64,000 nucleotides of DNA from NCBI GenBank assembly GCA_026929865.2, contig CM049408.1, positions 20,988,001 to 21,052,000 on the forward strand, written 5' to 3'. Made by a program: the position numbers and the translations under genes. Source of the DNA: Hyperoplus lanceolatus (Eukaryota > Chordata > Actinopteri > Uranoscopiformes > Ammodytidae). The notes below the pieces were generated by a model. The model saw nothing but the letters and a program-made list of their open reading frames with translations. It was not told the DNA's origin and did not search any database. This document shows, one piece after another, positions 1-11,550 of this stretch (position 1 is its first letter; every line of letters begins with the position of its first letter).

Positions 1-1440
1 TTGGTCAGCTCCTGTTTTCAAAAGGTCAAGAATGAACCCTCAAACTTAAAAAAAAGACTGAACCTTGTTTCAAAGGTATACTAATGTGTTCTTCACAGGT
101 AACCTTTATCAAAATGTTACTTTTTGACCTTTGTCTTAATCAGTTTAATAATTTTTATATTTTTATATCATTATTTTACATACTTTAAATTGTTCTCATT
201 AGAGATGTACACTCCTGCCACCAAGCCAGTATATGAGCACCTTTAGTGCACGCAGGTTCATCTCTCATCTCTCAAGTAAAATCATATATTAACTGGCTCC
301 CATGTCCATAGGGAGTTCAAAGTCCCAGGTCAGCTGCTCATTGAGACTTAAGCAGGGCATTTAAAGTTCAGACAAGAAAAATAGTACTTATAGTAGTAAT
401 TGTAAATAGTGTTTTCTACAGCGATTGTACATTCAAATGTGTTTAGAGCACTGGAGGGCACTTTGGAAACTATAACGTGGAATTTAAAAACAATCCTTCA
501 GGCCAGTCTCTCGTCTGAACGATGCTTTAGGCCCGATGACACAGTGAAGACTGAAGTCACAATGGAAGACATCACAGAGTCACGGACTGTAAATGTTAGC
601 TTTAGTTTCTTTTACATCAACAGTTTACCCATCTCTAATTGGAACATGCCCCCCCCTCCCTCCTCTTTCTATCTAAACACACGCGTACACACATACAGAT
701 ATGCTAGCGCATTCTGGCATGCACGTACACAGCTAGGGGAATTATGTGAACATCTGGAGGAGCTCATCCAATGCACAGACAAACATTTCCTGGAGAGCAC
801 CAAAAGAACCACCAGAGCAGCTTTAAACAGCCCGCCACTGCTAAAACAAACACACAGATACATGCACGCCTCTGGGCTGCACAGCTAAAGGCAATATCAG
901 ATGAGTGGAGGGGAACAAAGAGTGTCTCTTTGCACACACTTAAGGTTGACTCTCCGGGAACAATAACTGGCTTTTTTCTATGCCGGTGTCTCATCTACAC
1001 ATCGTCATATATAAGTCAGGGTCCCGAGCCAACCAGGACACAGAGAAAGCCAAGTTGCATAGGGACCTTCCCATGAAAACAGTTTCAGTATGTCAGGGTC
1101 AGGCTGTTTGACCTCGGACAAGCCCCTCCCTGAGTGCAGCAAGAAAAGACGATCAATAGTACACTACATGTCTACGCATTATTATAAACAGTGTTGTACA
1201 TGACATGGGTAGAGAATTACTGGCAATGTCCTGTGTTAATAGCCTCGGATCACAACATTTCCTCCGAAAGGCTTTGTGCCACCTGTCAAATGAAACTGAA
1301 AATATTGTACAATATGTAATAGTTTGTCAGGTTACTTTTATCAGTTTAACCTCTGCATATGTCTCGATCAGGCCTCTCTGGTGTTCTTTCCTTGTTCTTT
1401 TCCTCCATCTCTCTTTGTTCATCAGACACGCCAGAAAAAA

Positions 1441-1677
1441 AGTTTATCATTATCACCTCCTCTCACCTGAGACCTCACCTCTTGCCTCCCCTCTCGCTCC
1501 ACTTCCTGACAACCCCTCCTTCCCCCCATTGGCCCTTTCACCCTTCCTCTCCCCTGCCACTACCCATCCCTTCACACGTTTTCTTCTAACCCGCCTCCCC
1601 CTCCTCCCCTCCCTACCACCTAGTGAGCACATTTCCTTTACTCCCTCCCTGCCAGCAAGGGGGGGGGGGGGGGGGGG
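1441..1677. repeat. Pyrimidine-rich tract ending in a G19 run
   Basis: About 200 bases of the plus strand are almost entirely C and T, followed after a short gap by 19 consecutive G at 1659-1677. The overlapping reading frames on both strands are compositional artefacts. Such tracts can form triplex or G-quadruplex structures and are prone to length change; no function is shown. Confidence 0.8.
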
Positions 1678-4600
1678 CAAGCTTTTACTCATTAGCGGAT
1701 GACCCTTGCCCCCAGGCCACATTTTAAGAGGCTCTACTTGACTCCTGACATGGCCGTCAGCAATCTAAACATGTGCGTTCAGTGCATATAGACCAGGGAA
1801 ACGGGGGGAAAGGCCAATGTGTATTGATGCTTGGCTCAATGTGCATATGACAGCAGTCTGACAGGAGACAGACAGGTTCACTAACTACTGCGCAGCCTCT
1901 GCTGTGGTTCCTCTGTCCCTGGGCCGGACGCTGGCGATGGTTACCCACAATAGAGATGGGGCACTTTCTCTCACTCTTTTACTCCTCATGTGGCCTGTTT
2001 GCTGGAGCCCTATTAGCTTTATCACCGATGCGTGTTTTTACTCATTGGCAAAGGTGAAGGGTTTAGGCATAGCGTGTCAGAGTCACTGCGTAATGGTGTC
2101 GTTGCTTTTGTAATTGCTCACAGGAGTTGGATGTGGTAAGCTTGTGTTTGTGTTTCTAATTTCATGAGGCAGGATGCGAATGTACATACACTGATTATCT
2201 CACTCTTGGCCTCTCTCCCAATCCCCCCCCCCCACACACACTGTTTGATATAAAAACATCCAATACGATCTCATTAAAATCACATAGATGATATCAAGTT
2301 GATTTTTTTCTTAAACTGACAGTAAAAAAACGCAAAAGAGTTAACCTAAGAGTCAAGCTAACCCGAGGCTCCCTCCTGCTCAGGTCAGTCTTTTAATGAG
2401 GAAGCTGACAGCATATTCCCTAAGGCAGGGTGCTGCTACTGTAGTAATAGCCCTTCATTGCTGACAGATTCATGCACACTCCTCGTTTGATGTGGCTCTC
2501 TCCTTCTGCTTCAACCTCAGCTCGTCTGCTTTTGGAAAGTTTTTCTTCCAAGGAAAACAGAGCTTTTCAAAGAACAGCAACCGAGCAATTAAGGTCCTCT
2601 TTAACCTGTTTACAATGTGGTAATGTGATATACCTCTGGGTGTCTCTGACACTAATATAGACATGTCTGCTCCCAATATGGCAACGAGGGCTGTTATTGT
2701 TGCTGATTCAAATAGAGTATAATCAATAATGATGGTTCAAAGCAGTTTGAAGACAATATGTTAAACTGGAACTATTTTCAACAGCAACAAAATAAAAGGA
2801 GAAAAACACAAGTTTGTACAGCCTTAGGACAAAAGCATAAGGGAAAGATGAAGTCTGAATTATTAGTATTTTTTCAATTTTCTCTAATCCCAGAAGTGTT
2901 CTTCCCATAGGAGATTTTCTTTTAAATGTTTAAAAATAATTAAAATAATTAGATACGGCATAAAAATGGCTTTAACGTAACGTTCTGCTTTTATTAAGGC
3001 TCTCTGAAAAAACACCTGCAATGTGACTGATGTATCATTTAACTGATTTGAGGTACATGATCTCATAAAAATCAGGCTATGGCATTATCTTTGAAACTCT
3101 TTATTTACATTTTCATGTACAGGAATCAAAGCTTAGAGCTATAGAGGAGCCGCCTGTACTCTTTTCACACGCTTTGTGGCAGTAACTATTACTTGATAAT
3201 AACAAAAAAGTTTAGAAGGGTCTTGTTTCATACAAAAAAAGAAACAGGATTAAAGCCCCTCCACACACCAACAAGTTTATACAGTCCCAAGCTGGTTGGG
3301 GTTGGAAGTCAGGAGTCAGGAACCTGGAGGTCAGGGTCAATGTTTAGCCCTATAGGGACCTAAACTGGATGGATGAGACGGAGGAGGTTGTTGGTGGAAG
3401 TCTTGTCTAGGACCTGTCCTCACCAGTCCACCACCCAGCCCCTGTATTTGTACAGGGTTTACTTTCAGCTTCGGCATCAATGTTTAACACAAAAGCCTGC
3501 AATATCCAAGCGCTGAGCAGCAATGGCTACATGTGGCAGCCAGACTTCTTCAGTGCGTTCTCTCTTCCCTCCCTTTTTCCCTCCTCCTCCTTCCTTTTAG
3601 TCCCACAACCCTCCGCCCCCTCCGCTGCTCCTGCTGTTCCTCTGAAAACATTGTGTCCCATGGCATGAGCAAACATGCTTGGCCATCTTTTCCGTGAACC
3701 TGTAAAATGGCAGGACCCCCCTATTTGCAAGGCCCATAAGACATCCCTGCCGCCTTTCAGTGTAAGTCAGAACTGGTGAGACAACAAACCTTGAAGTTGG
3801 CTTTCTGTGACCTTTAAAAGGTATTTTGATGGCCCCATCTACCCACTATTGAAATATTTGGTGGGGCAGGGTAATTGTATCTCTGTGAAGTGGAAGACAG
3901 ATCATCCTGCTTGAAAAGACTACCCTCTAGTGTTTAAAGCCATTATGGCTAACAACAGGGCTTTGAAAGTCTCCTTCCACACTTACAAGGATTCATCACA
4001 GCTCAATTAGTGCCATGTTTTCACACCTGAGCTGCATATAAAGAACATCACAACCTGCTGCTGACTGGAGAAGACCACAAATGATTTAAAGAATCAACAA
4101 TATGTTTTCACGCTGGTTATTCCTACTTGAAGCAACAAGAAGCAACAATAATCACATAGCTATTATCCTACTATGTATATAATTATACATAAGGGGAATT
4201 TTATTAGTTCCCTTTAGATGCAGTTGCATAGAAATACATAAGGTGAAGATTAATGACTTTGTTATTTCTCATCGTAAGTAGGTCACCTTTGCCTGAGCCT
4301 TGCTTTCATCCTTCAACTAGATGTAACTAGGTGTTTGCCCGGTGATTGCTTTCCAAACATGGCTGTTTACTCATATCCAAAATATACATCTTGCAGAGAC
4401 TGAGAAGCTATTGTTATAATGAGAGGCCTCTTCTCCTTTCCCTCAAAGGGAAAAGGTCAAAGGAAACATTAACATCACATGTACATATATCATATGTTCT
4501 ATTACAGTAAGTCAAGTCTCTATGAACTCTCTCATGGCTGCTGACCACTGAGGATCAAGTGGCAAGGTAAAAATAAATATAAGTATAAATGAAACCGGTT

Positions 4601-4737
4601 AAAATAATGAGAAAGAAAGATTAGAGATGGGATACAGTACCTACAAAATTAAATTGACTCGACATTGATTGGTTACAAAATCAGTGCTTTGCATGTGTAA
4701 AATCTTCAATATTACACATATCAAGCTTAGGAATAGG

Positions 4738-4946
4738 CATATTAATATTACATAAGAACCCCTTCATTTCATTTGTAATGGACTGTACCAACTGTTTTTC
4801 AACTTGCATGAGAGGGCGCAGTTAAGATGGTGAGTGGCCCCAGCTGGTTTAGCCTACTAAAAACTGAAAATATAGGCTAATAAAAGCAATCAACATATAA
4901 TGGAAGACAGTCGATGACATACATTTTCTTATGTAATATTAATATG
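4738..4946. repeat. Short element with perfect 19-bp inverted repeats
   Basis: The 19 bases at 4738-4756 are the exact reverse complement of 4928-4946. About 170 bp lie between the arms. The arms are AT-rich and contain a TATTAATATTA core. This is the size and form of a small MITE or foldback sequence, but I could not identify a target-site duplication or family. Confidence 0.55.
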
Positions 4947-5447
4947 TAATATGTTTACATTTCATACAAACCATAATCATAAGCACAACTCTAACTTTCA
5001 TTACGGCAAAAAAACAAAGGTCATCAGGGTTACGCTCAGTAAAGTTGGGATGACCCCACTTTGGGAGGAAAACTAGCTGATGTTAGCTAGTTAATTGCCA
5101 ATGTTATCTGCCTTGTAGCAAGTTTATAGTATTTATTTCACCAATGCTAGACATGCCAAGTCTTGCAGTTGTTGCAAATGTTAATTTCAGCGTAAGCACG
5201 TCTTGCATGTCAGATGATCTTCCTCCTCAAAGGGATGGCCGTCCGTAATATTCCCATACAGCTGACTTTGTCTTTTTCGATGGGGGGTTCACCTCCTTTT
5301 TTCATCATAAACACTGGTTGCACAGCCAACTGCTCACACCAACGAAGGGGTAACGTTACACTACACTGCATACAACCTGAGGGATTCCTCCACTTTCTAT
5401 CTTTGACGAGTCATATTAAATTGGGGGAAAAACAGCTCATACCGTAG

Positions 5448-6458
5448 CAGGGCTCCAGACTAACTTTTTCATTGGTTGCACCGGTGCGCCTAACTTTTTC
5501 ATCTAGGTGCACAAGCATATATTTTGGGTGCACCAAATGAGTGCTGGCCAATTTGGTGAATCAGTGTGATAACGATTATAGTGGCCAATATTGCGATTTG
5601 CGATGTGATATAATAAATTAATGGTATTATGATTCTACTTGCTTGGTTTTCGAGGGAAAATGTGAGATTATTGATAGTTTTGAAACCCGAAATGGAATAT
5701 TTCAATTTAAAACATATCATTAATCATAATCATTAATCATTGAAAATATAAAAAAATAAAGCATGTAATCGTGCAGCACTACACCCACTATTACATTTAA
5801 TATGATTTTTTAAGTTTGGAAAAGTATACATTTTTCAAGGAGTGGTGGGCGATGTGAGCTACTGTAGGCTACTAAAGCAGATAACACAATACATTATTGT
5901 GTATGGTTACAATATTTATTAATTGAACTATTTCAGTATTTCATCTCCGTCTCAAACAGCTGGTCCGATCAGCTGGTCGGCTAGGGAGTCAGTCTAATGA
6001 CAGATGATCACTAGGCAGTTATGATTACTTCGAAGTCAAAAAGAAAAATTATGAAATTAAGGCCTCTCTGCCTCTGTCTATCTGTCTGCCTGACTTTCTC
6101 ACTGCACACTGTCACTCCAACAGCATATCAAACGGTTAAACATGTACACGAAAAATGTGCAGCCGTGTAACCGCTTAGAAATTTTTGTAAACGTTCACAA
6201 CCCTATAGGCTACACATTTGGTTGATGCTGCCTTTTTTATTATGCACTGACTGACTAAAGCCAGACTGGTGTGGTATTTTGCACCAGTTTCTCTTTTGTA
6301 TAGAAATCTAAGTTCCAAGTAAAAGATGAAAATAATTGAATGTGATTAAAGTACAGTACGGTTATTTTAATCCATTGAATTTAAAGGAAAAATACTATAC
6401 CATGATTTAAAATAAAATATACCATGATATAAGATTTGGTCCATACCGCCCAGCCCTG
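5448..6458. mobile_element. Composite relic of non-autonomous hAT-like elements
   Basis: The block opens with CAGGGCTCCAGACTAAC and closes with CCGCCCAGCCCTG, giving a CAGGGCT/AGCCCTG terminal inverted repeat. The right end, read in reverse, resembles the common fish hAT terminus that starts CAGGGCTGGGCGGTAT. The flanking 8-mers do not match, and internal stretches around 5570-5790 look like another degraded element, so this is probably two or more elements inserted into or beside each other. No transposase coding sequence is visible. Confidence 0.5.
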
Positions 6459-6999
6459 GTTGCCGTCATTGCCGCTGATCAGGCTGAGGACAGCCCATCC
6501 CGCTTGACAGTCTACTGTGTTTCACGGCCCATATGATTTTCACGATAACTAAAATGGACGGAATTGGGCATTAAAAACTTAATTGACAGTGGAATGCCAC
6601 GGAATTTGTCAAATGTTGTTCAAATTATATTTTGGGGGGAAAAGTGGAACGTTTTCAATGTATTAAATAACCATGAATTACCACTTAATTATTAATTGAA
6701 TTTGTCATAATTAGAATATTCGACTATAAAAGCTGAGTTCCCAGTCCTAGCTTGCACTGCAGCATTATGAGAACTAGAGTTTCCGCTCAACCTCCAGTCG
6801 GTCGGGAGCTCAATTCCCTGCCCATTTAAGAGTGCGCAAGGAATTATGACAGATGTTTTTTGACACATGTTTAAGTGTGTCATCACTTGTGGTGTGCACT
6901 TATATGGCAGTGGGGAAGTTTGGTGGATGGTAGGGTCGATGAGGGAGTTGTAAATGATCTCCACAACTTCAAAGTTTGTTATGTTTTGGCTTATTTATT

Positions 7000-7450
7000 A
7001 ATAAAAAATAGATGTAAAACAGCAATGTTGTTTTGTCAGACCATCTTGATTGTCTCCCACAAACACTCTCACACTTGTTGCTGGTTTGCTGAATTCAGTG
7101 TACAGCCGGCCGTGTCCTGTGGGGCAGGGACACACCAACTCTTTTCTTCTCTTGTCCTGCAGAAGACAAAGGGTCAGGTACTTACCAATCAAAAGAAAGT
7201 GCAATGTGAATATGCAAGATGGATTGTATCTCACCTTTACTGATTGTGACAGAAAAGGCCAGGTGAAGGGGAAACTGCCTCTGGATCACAGTGAATAGGA
7301 ACTCCTGGGCCGGTGAGGTGTCCATGGCAGGAAGTAAGAATTCTGGCACAATGTTTTGTTGTTTAAGGTGTGGAACCAATGCCATGGTGCGATTGTCTCT
7401 TACTGGCAGCTTGAGTCCCTTCCAAGGCCATCCACATTTTCGGGAGCGGT
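7000..7450 (-). pseudogene. Helitron helicase C-terminal relic
   Basis: Read on the minus strand, 7385-7182 encodes a stretch with RQFPLHLAFSVTIS, closely matching the RRQFPVRLAFAMTINK segment that precedes the last PIF1-type helicase motifs of Helitron Rep/Hel proteins. A second frame further downstream (about 7150-7040) carries GHGRLYTEFSKPATSVRVF. This corresponds to the Helitron SHGQLYVALSR motif in the expected order. The two pieces are in different frames with stops, so this is a decayed 3' end of a rolling-circle transposon. The Rep domain and clear element ends were not found. Helitrons insert between A and T without target duplication. Confidence 0.65.
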
Positions 7451-7633
7451 CAACAGTTGGCTATCTTTGTCCTGTGTATGAAAAAGTATTTCAACATTTA
7501 AAAACCTCAATCATATTTACCATGTTAGTGGCACGGCAGCAGTAGGGAAGAAGAGCAGCTTCAAGCATGGCTTTGGCAGCAGAGGGGCTAGGAACAGCAA
7601 TGTGTAGAAGTTAGAAATAGTGTTGGAACTCAA

Positions 7634-8088
7634 AGGGCGCTCTCACCCTAGTCATTTGTACCGTGCCCAAGCTAAATTGCCCCCTCAAGTTTATTGTGTT
7701 CTCCCAGTGCTCCCTACACTTCCTTGGCCCTGGCCGGGTTGGAAGAGGTGAGCTTCAGCACAGTACGGAGCATTAACATAGACAGAGTTCTGACCTCACT
7801 TTATATCAGACTGTTCCCCTCCACCCGATATGTCCATGTGCTCAACGGAACCTAGGTTTGATTTGGAAATGGTATGTTTGCTGCAAAGTTGGCCGGATTA
7901 ATATTTTCAAAATACACTCCAAAACCCAAACCTGTGTGTTAAGACGTGGTGACATATTGACAAGAAGCAATGGAGACTAGGCCCTGATCTTTAGGAGCAG
8001 AGTGAGTGAGCCAGAGGGGGAGGAGGGAGGGGGACAGTCACGCTTAAACACGGTACGGGGCAACTGGGACAAGTGGGAATACGCCCTA
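7634..8088. mobile_element. MITE-like element with AGGGCG termini
   Basis: The left end reads AGGGCGCTCTCACCCTAGT and the right end, reversed, reads AGGGCGTATTCCCACTTGT. They share the first six bases and several further positions, and both are followed by a GTACCGTG-type block. The size, imperfect terminal inverted repeats and lack of coding capacity fit a non-autonomous DNA transposon. A matching target-site duplication is not obvious, so the superfamily is left open. It lies just downstream of the third exon of the putative minus-strand transcript. Confidence 0.5.
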
Positions 8089-8189
8089 AATTATATTCTT
8101 ATTACAGAAAAAACTATAAAAAAACAAAACTGTCCTTTAATAACATTTGTTTAATGGATTTTAACATATTACTATAAGAAATATCTTAC

Positions 8190-9680
8190 CTTGTATTTTG
8201 TCATCCAGCCGTAGTTTTCTCTCTCGCTGGTCATTACCGAGAGCAGCCTGGTTTGCAAGGGTCGCCTCAGGATGAAGCCGCTGGAAGTCTTGTGATATCT
8301 TATAAAATGTGAAAAACAGAAAACAAATGTAACTAAAACAACACTGTTTGAAGATATTATAATCAGAAGGCAGACAGTACACGAAGATATGTCCATTTGA
8401 AAGTTCACTCAGACAAAAATCTAATAGTATAGAATGTGATGCAGATCGAAATACAATAAAAAACCCAATATGTTGTTCGAACACAGTTTATACTGAATAA
8501 TATATGATATTAATAATAATAATGATTTAGCAACATAGAACATTTTGCTTTCTGTCCCTTCATAATAACAACATCAGGCCTAAATGAAAATATACGTACC
8601 TTTTTAAGCTGCCATTCTGGTAACTCTGGTATCTCTGTCACAGAACTGTCCATCCGTATCAGTCCCAAACTCAGTCAAAAACCTAGAATGAAATTTCACA
8701 TTAAGTAAATTGGAAATTCGCAAAAATGTGCATTCATCTTAATTCAGCAACATTGATGTTTTCCACTATTCACAGTTCACATTCACATGATATTTACTTG
8801 TTTTAACCTCGGTTCACCAGCTGCTGTTTTTAGCTCCACTAAAATATGTTTCTCATAATTCCCACCGGAATACCTCTCCTTGGATTTAGATAGAAAAGGA
8901 TTCATACATGAACAATGCCTGATTCAGTTCAATAAATCCCTTTAGTTTGTTTGTTTGGTTGCTCTCCGTTTAGCAGTCAGGATCAGCTGTCATACTCGCT
9001 CTTTATGACAGAGCATCATCTTCCTGAGTCAAAGTTTAACCCCCGCGCTACTTTCAAAACAAACCTGCGATGCTCACGGCAGCTCATTAACCTATTACAG
9101 CACCGCAATTGTTCAAACCACACGTTTACTACCCCATTTATAATAGGTCCATGGTTTACTGAAGCTAATGGTTAGCTAGTGTGCTGAACGTCAGAGTAAA
9201 GTAAAGCTTGCGTTAGCGGTTAGCGCTACCAATGGCTAGTAGAGGTTAGCCGTTAGCTAGCGGATAGCTCGCGAGCTAACGGTTAATGTAGGTCACTTAG
9301 CTAGCCAACATTATTTGTGCAGAAGGACAAGAGGCCGCCACACATTAAATTCTCAAATTAAAAATAGCTAGTGATGTAATCGGCAGAGCCTTGAAAGTAG
9401 CTCTGGTAGTAGCCAATGAGCTAAAGTTAAATTTGCAGTTAGCCTACATTCTCACAGACTAAACCACTGATTTCAGTTTCTATCTTTGCTTGTTTTTATT
9501 ACTTACAATAAACTGGTCTCAAGAGCATGCTGTTAACACAACGTTACAAATATATATATATGAAGGTAATTAACACAAATATAGGTATAAATATTCACAG
9601 TAACCTACCATAAAATCCTGTCGTGTCCACCAAAAGATCCAGAAAGTTCGACGATGAGATGGAGGAGCGGGAAAATGAAT
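8190..9680 (-). CDS. Putative 5' exons of an unrecognised minus-strand gene
   Basis: Three splice-consistent exons can be read on the minus strand. Exon 1 is non-coding and ends at 9609 with donor ATG|GTAGGT. Exon 2 is 8682-8600, with acceptor TTTCATTCTAG, ATG at 8653-8651 and donor AAG|GTACGT. Exon 3 is 8298-8190, with a long pyrimidine tract before its acceptor and donor CAAG|GTAAGA. Exons 2 and 3 join in phase, giving 54 open codons plus one base. The peptide begins MDSSVTEIPELPEWQLKK and continues with a charged, probably helical segment. I do not recognise the family. No credible fourth exon is seen to the left, where a MITE and a Helitron relic lie, so the gene may be broken, may have a distant exon, or may be non-coding. 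A TAGC-rich stretch near 9180-9300 sits within its first intron. Confidence 0.35.
9176..9305. repeat. GTTAGC/TAGC-rich low-complexity stretch
   Basis: The sequence repeats the words GTTAGC, GCTAGC and TAGCGG many times in about 130 bases, including near-palindromes such as CGCGAGCTAACGG. Similar TAGC-rich DNA is often seen near fish promoters and repeats. It does not encode anything convincing. Confidence 0.5.
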
Positions 9681-9687
9681 GAACCAA

Positions 9688-9883
9688 CAGCTGGGTCAAA
9701 ATAACCCAACCAGATGTTCAACTGCGATTTACCCCTCACTGCCCCCATTTACCCAGCAGAATAACCCACCCAGCAGTGTGTTTAAAGTGCTCCAAACAAC
9801 CCAGCATTTTGACCCAACATAAATAACCCAGCAATGTGTTTACAAAAACAACCCAACCCAAAACAGCATTTTTTACAACTGTC
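9688..9883. repeat. Degenerate AACCCA-type repeat
   Basis: About 200 bp contain many imperfect copies of AACCCA(A/G)C, for example ATAACCCAACC, ATAACCCACCC, CAACCCAGCATTTT and CAACCCAACCC. This resembles dispersed fish repeats whose arms read AACCCAGCATTTTT, but ends and duplication are not clear enough to name a family. Confidence 0.5.
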
Positions 9884-11550
9884 AAACCAGGTGATGATAG
9901 CATTATTGTAGTTAGGACATAGGACCTAACGGCAGTAACAACTCTTTCCACCTGCTCTGACTCCCATATTTGTGTGAGGTCTTTGTCAAGCTCTTCATTT
10001 GTCTCCCTCACCACTGATAGCAGAATACAGTAAATATTTGAGAGACTTATTGCCTGGATTGGATTAATTACGCTGTGTTGGGTTTCTGCAATGCTTCCGG
10101 AGAAGTCACACAACATTAACAAGCTGTCAAGCAGTGAACTGACATGGTTTGTCTCAGCGACTTGTCATTGGTTTGCCTAAGTGTGAGTGAGAGAGTGAGA
10201 GTGAGTGTCTTTGCCTCTGTGTAAGCGCACCGTTTGCAAACTTTTAGACTGCACACACTCATAATCTGTGAATTTTCATGTCCAGGAACTTCAGTGTGTA
10301 CGTGTGTGAGACAGAAAATGAATAAGAGAGGGAGACAGTGACACAGCAGCAGCATGAGAGTAAGAAAAGGGAGGGGTTAATGGAGCTTGACTAAACCGAG
10401 CGCTTATACATAAATTGACATGTGCAATTAGGGAGATGTACACAGTCCCCCTGGTCTGTTTAATATCTGGAATAGTTTCCTAACAGCTTCAATATGCCCT
10501 GTTTTGGCTTTGGTTTCAATCTAAATCGGGTTTGACCTTGTTGAATAATGGTGCTAGTAAAGTTTGCTCTGTTCTCTTTGGCTCATGTTCAACTCCACAC
10601 CATACATGACGGCAAACACATGCAACGTTTGGCTTTGCTGGAATCTGATGAATGGTGGATGAGATTCTGAACTGAACTCGAGTTCCTAACACTGTGATTT
10701 TGCAAGGTGGTCATAAACACTTTTGGTTTTGGTTTCCTGTTTATGTGTTGTTTAAAGATGGAGGGGGCATTAAAACTAGAGTTGCTGAAGGTTTAGCTAT
10801 AGTGCAACCTCGCCTGGAACCTCTCAAAATTAAATGCTTTGGGCCACTCCACGCCATTTGTATTCAGCTTTGTTTTTCTGCTTTTGTTTTCTGCCTTATC
10901 TTCGACAGATGACCCCTTTTTTCACCAAGAGCGTAAGTACCTGCTCAACCTTTTAGCGGCCAATCAAGCTTTATTAGAGGCTTTCAGCACTTACGCAGTG
11001 AAGAGTGGCAGACTGCAACTCCAGAGGGGCATCACACGGGTTAAAGACATCTGCCAACATCTGTAGCTGTGGTTAACTTTTAATTGTGAGGCCCAGCAAG
11101 TGAGCGAGCCACATGGTGGAGAGGGGGCTGGCAGGCCGCATATTTCAGCCGAGTGTTCACAGAGCATTTTTCAGGCCGGCCATGTGGACTCAATGATGGC
11201 GACCAGGGGTGTGCTGTGCTCCTATGAAATATTAAATCTGCTCAGGCCCCCAAGTGTGGACAGACCACCTGCAAGCAAGCGTGGCGTGCGGCGAGCCCAG
11301 AGATCAGATGTCCCTCAGCAAAGCACATGCACAAACATACACATGTAATAAATAAAATGTATGCATGGGGGGCGGGAACTATTCTCTCTAATGTCCCAAA
11401 GAATAAACCTGTAGGCCTGCACATGCTTACACTAATGGACACAAACACATTCAAGAAAAATAACTCTGAAGACATAGAAACACTCCAGATCTCTCGAAAA
11501 CAAGTGATACATAGCATGTCTGCAGATTGCTAGGAGTGAACATTATTTTC
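9884..11550. other. Intergenic DNA, no gene seen
   Basis: Reading frames up to about 130 codons occur but lack recognisable domains, plausible splice structure or codon bias. The frame at 10839-11066 starts with a hydrophobic stretch but is open only by chance and has no neighbours to join. No repeat family was recognised. Confidence 0.5.

Larger units (their letters stand above)
1..5447. other. Intergenic DNA, no gene seen
   Basis: Every reading frame here is short and has low-complexity or random-looking composition, and I found no splice-consistent homology to a known protein. Apart from the pyrimidine/G tract and the 19-bp inverted repeat listed separately, the stretch is unique-looking AT-rich DNA. 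Parts such as 2380-2720 look compositionally like conserved non-coding DNA that might regulate lbh downstream, but that is a guess that needs alignment to other fish. Confidence 0.6.

Noticed and set aside
409-1702. Several overlapping frames of 60-165 codons on both strands
   Set aside because: They have low-complexity proline/serine/leucine composition driven by the pyrimidine tract, no domains, and mutually overlapping frames.
10839-11066. 75-codon frame with a hydrophobic start resembling a signal peptide
   Set aside because: No homologue recognised, no splice partners and no promoter; a chance open frame is more likely.
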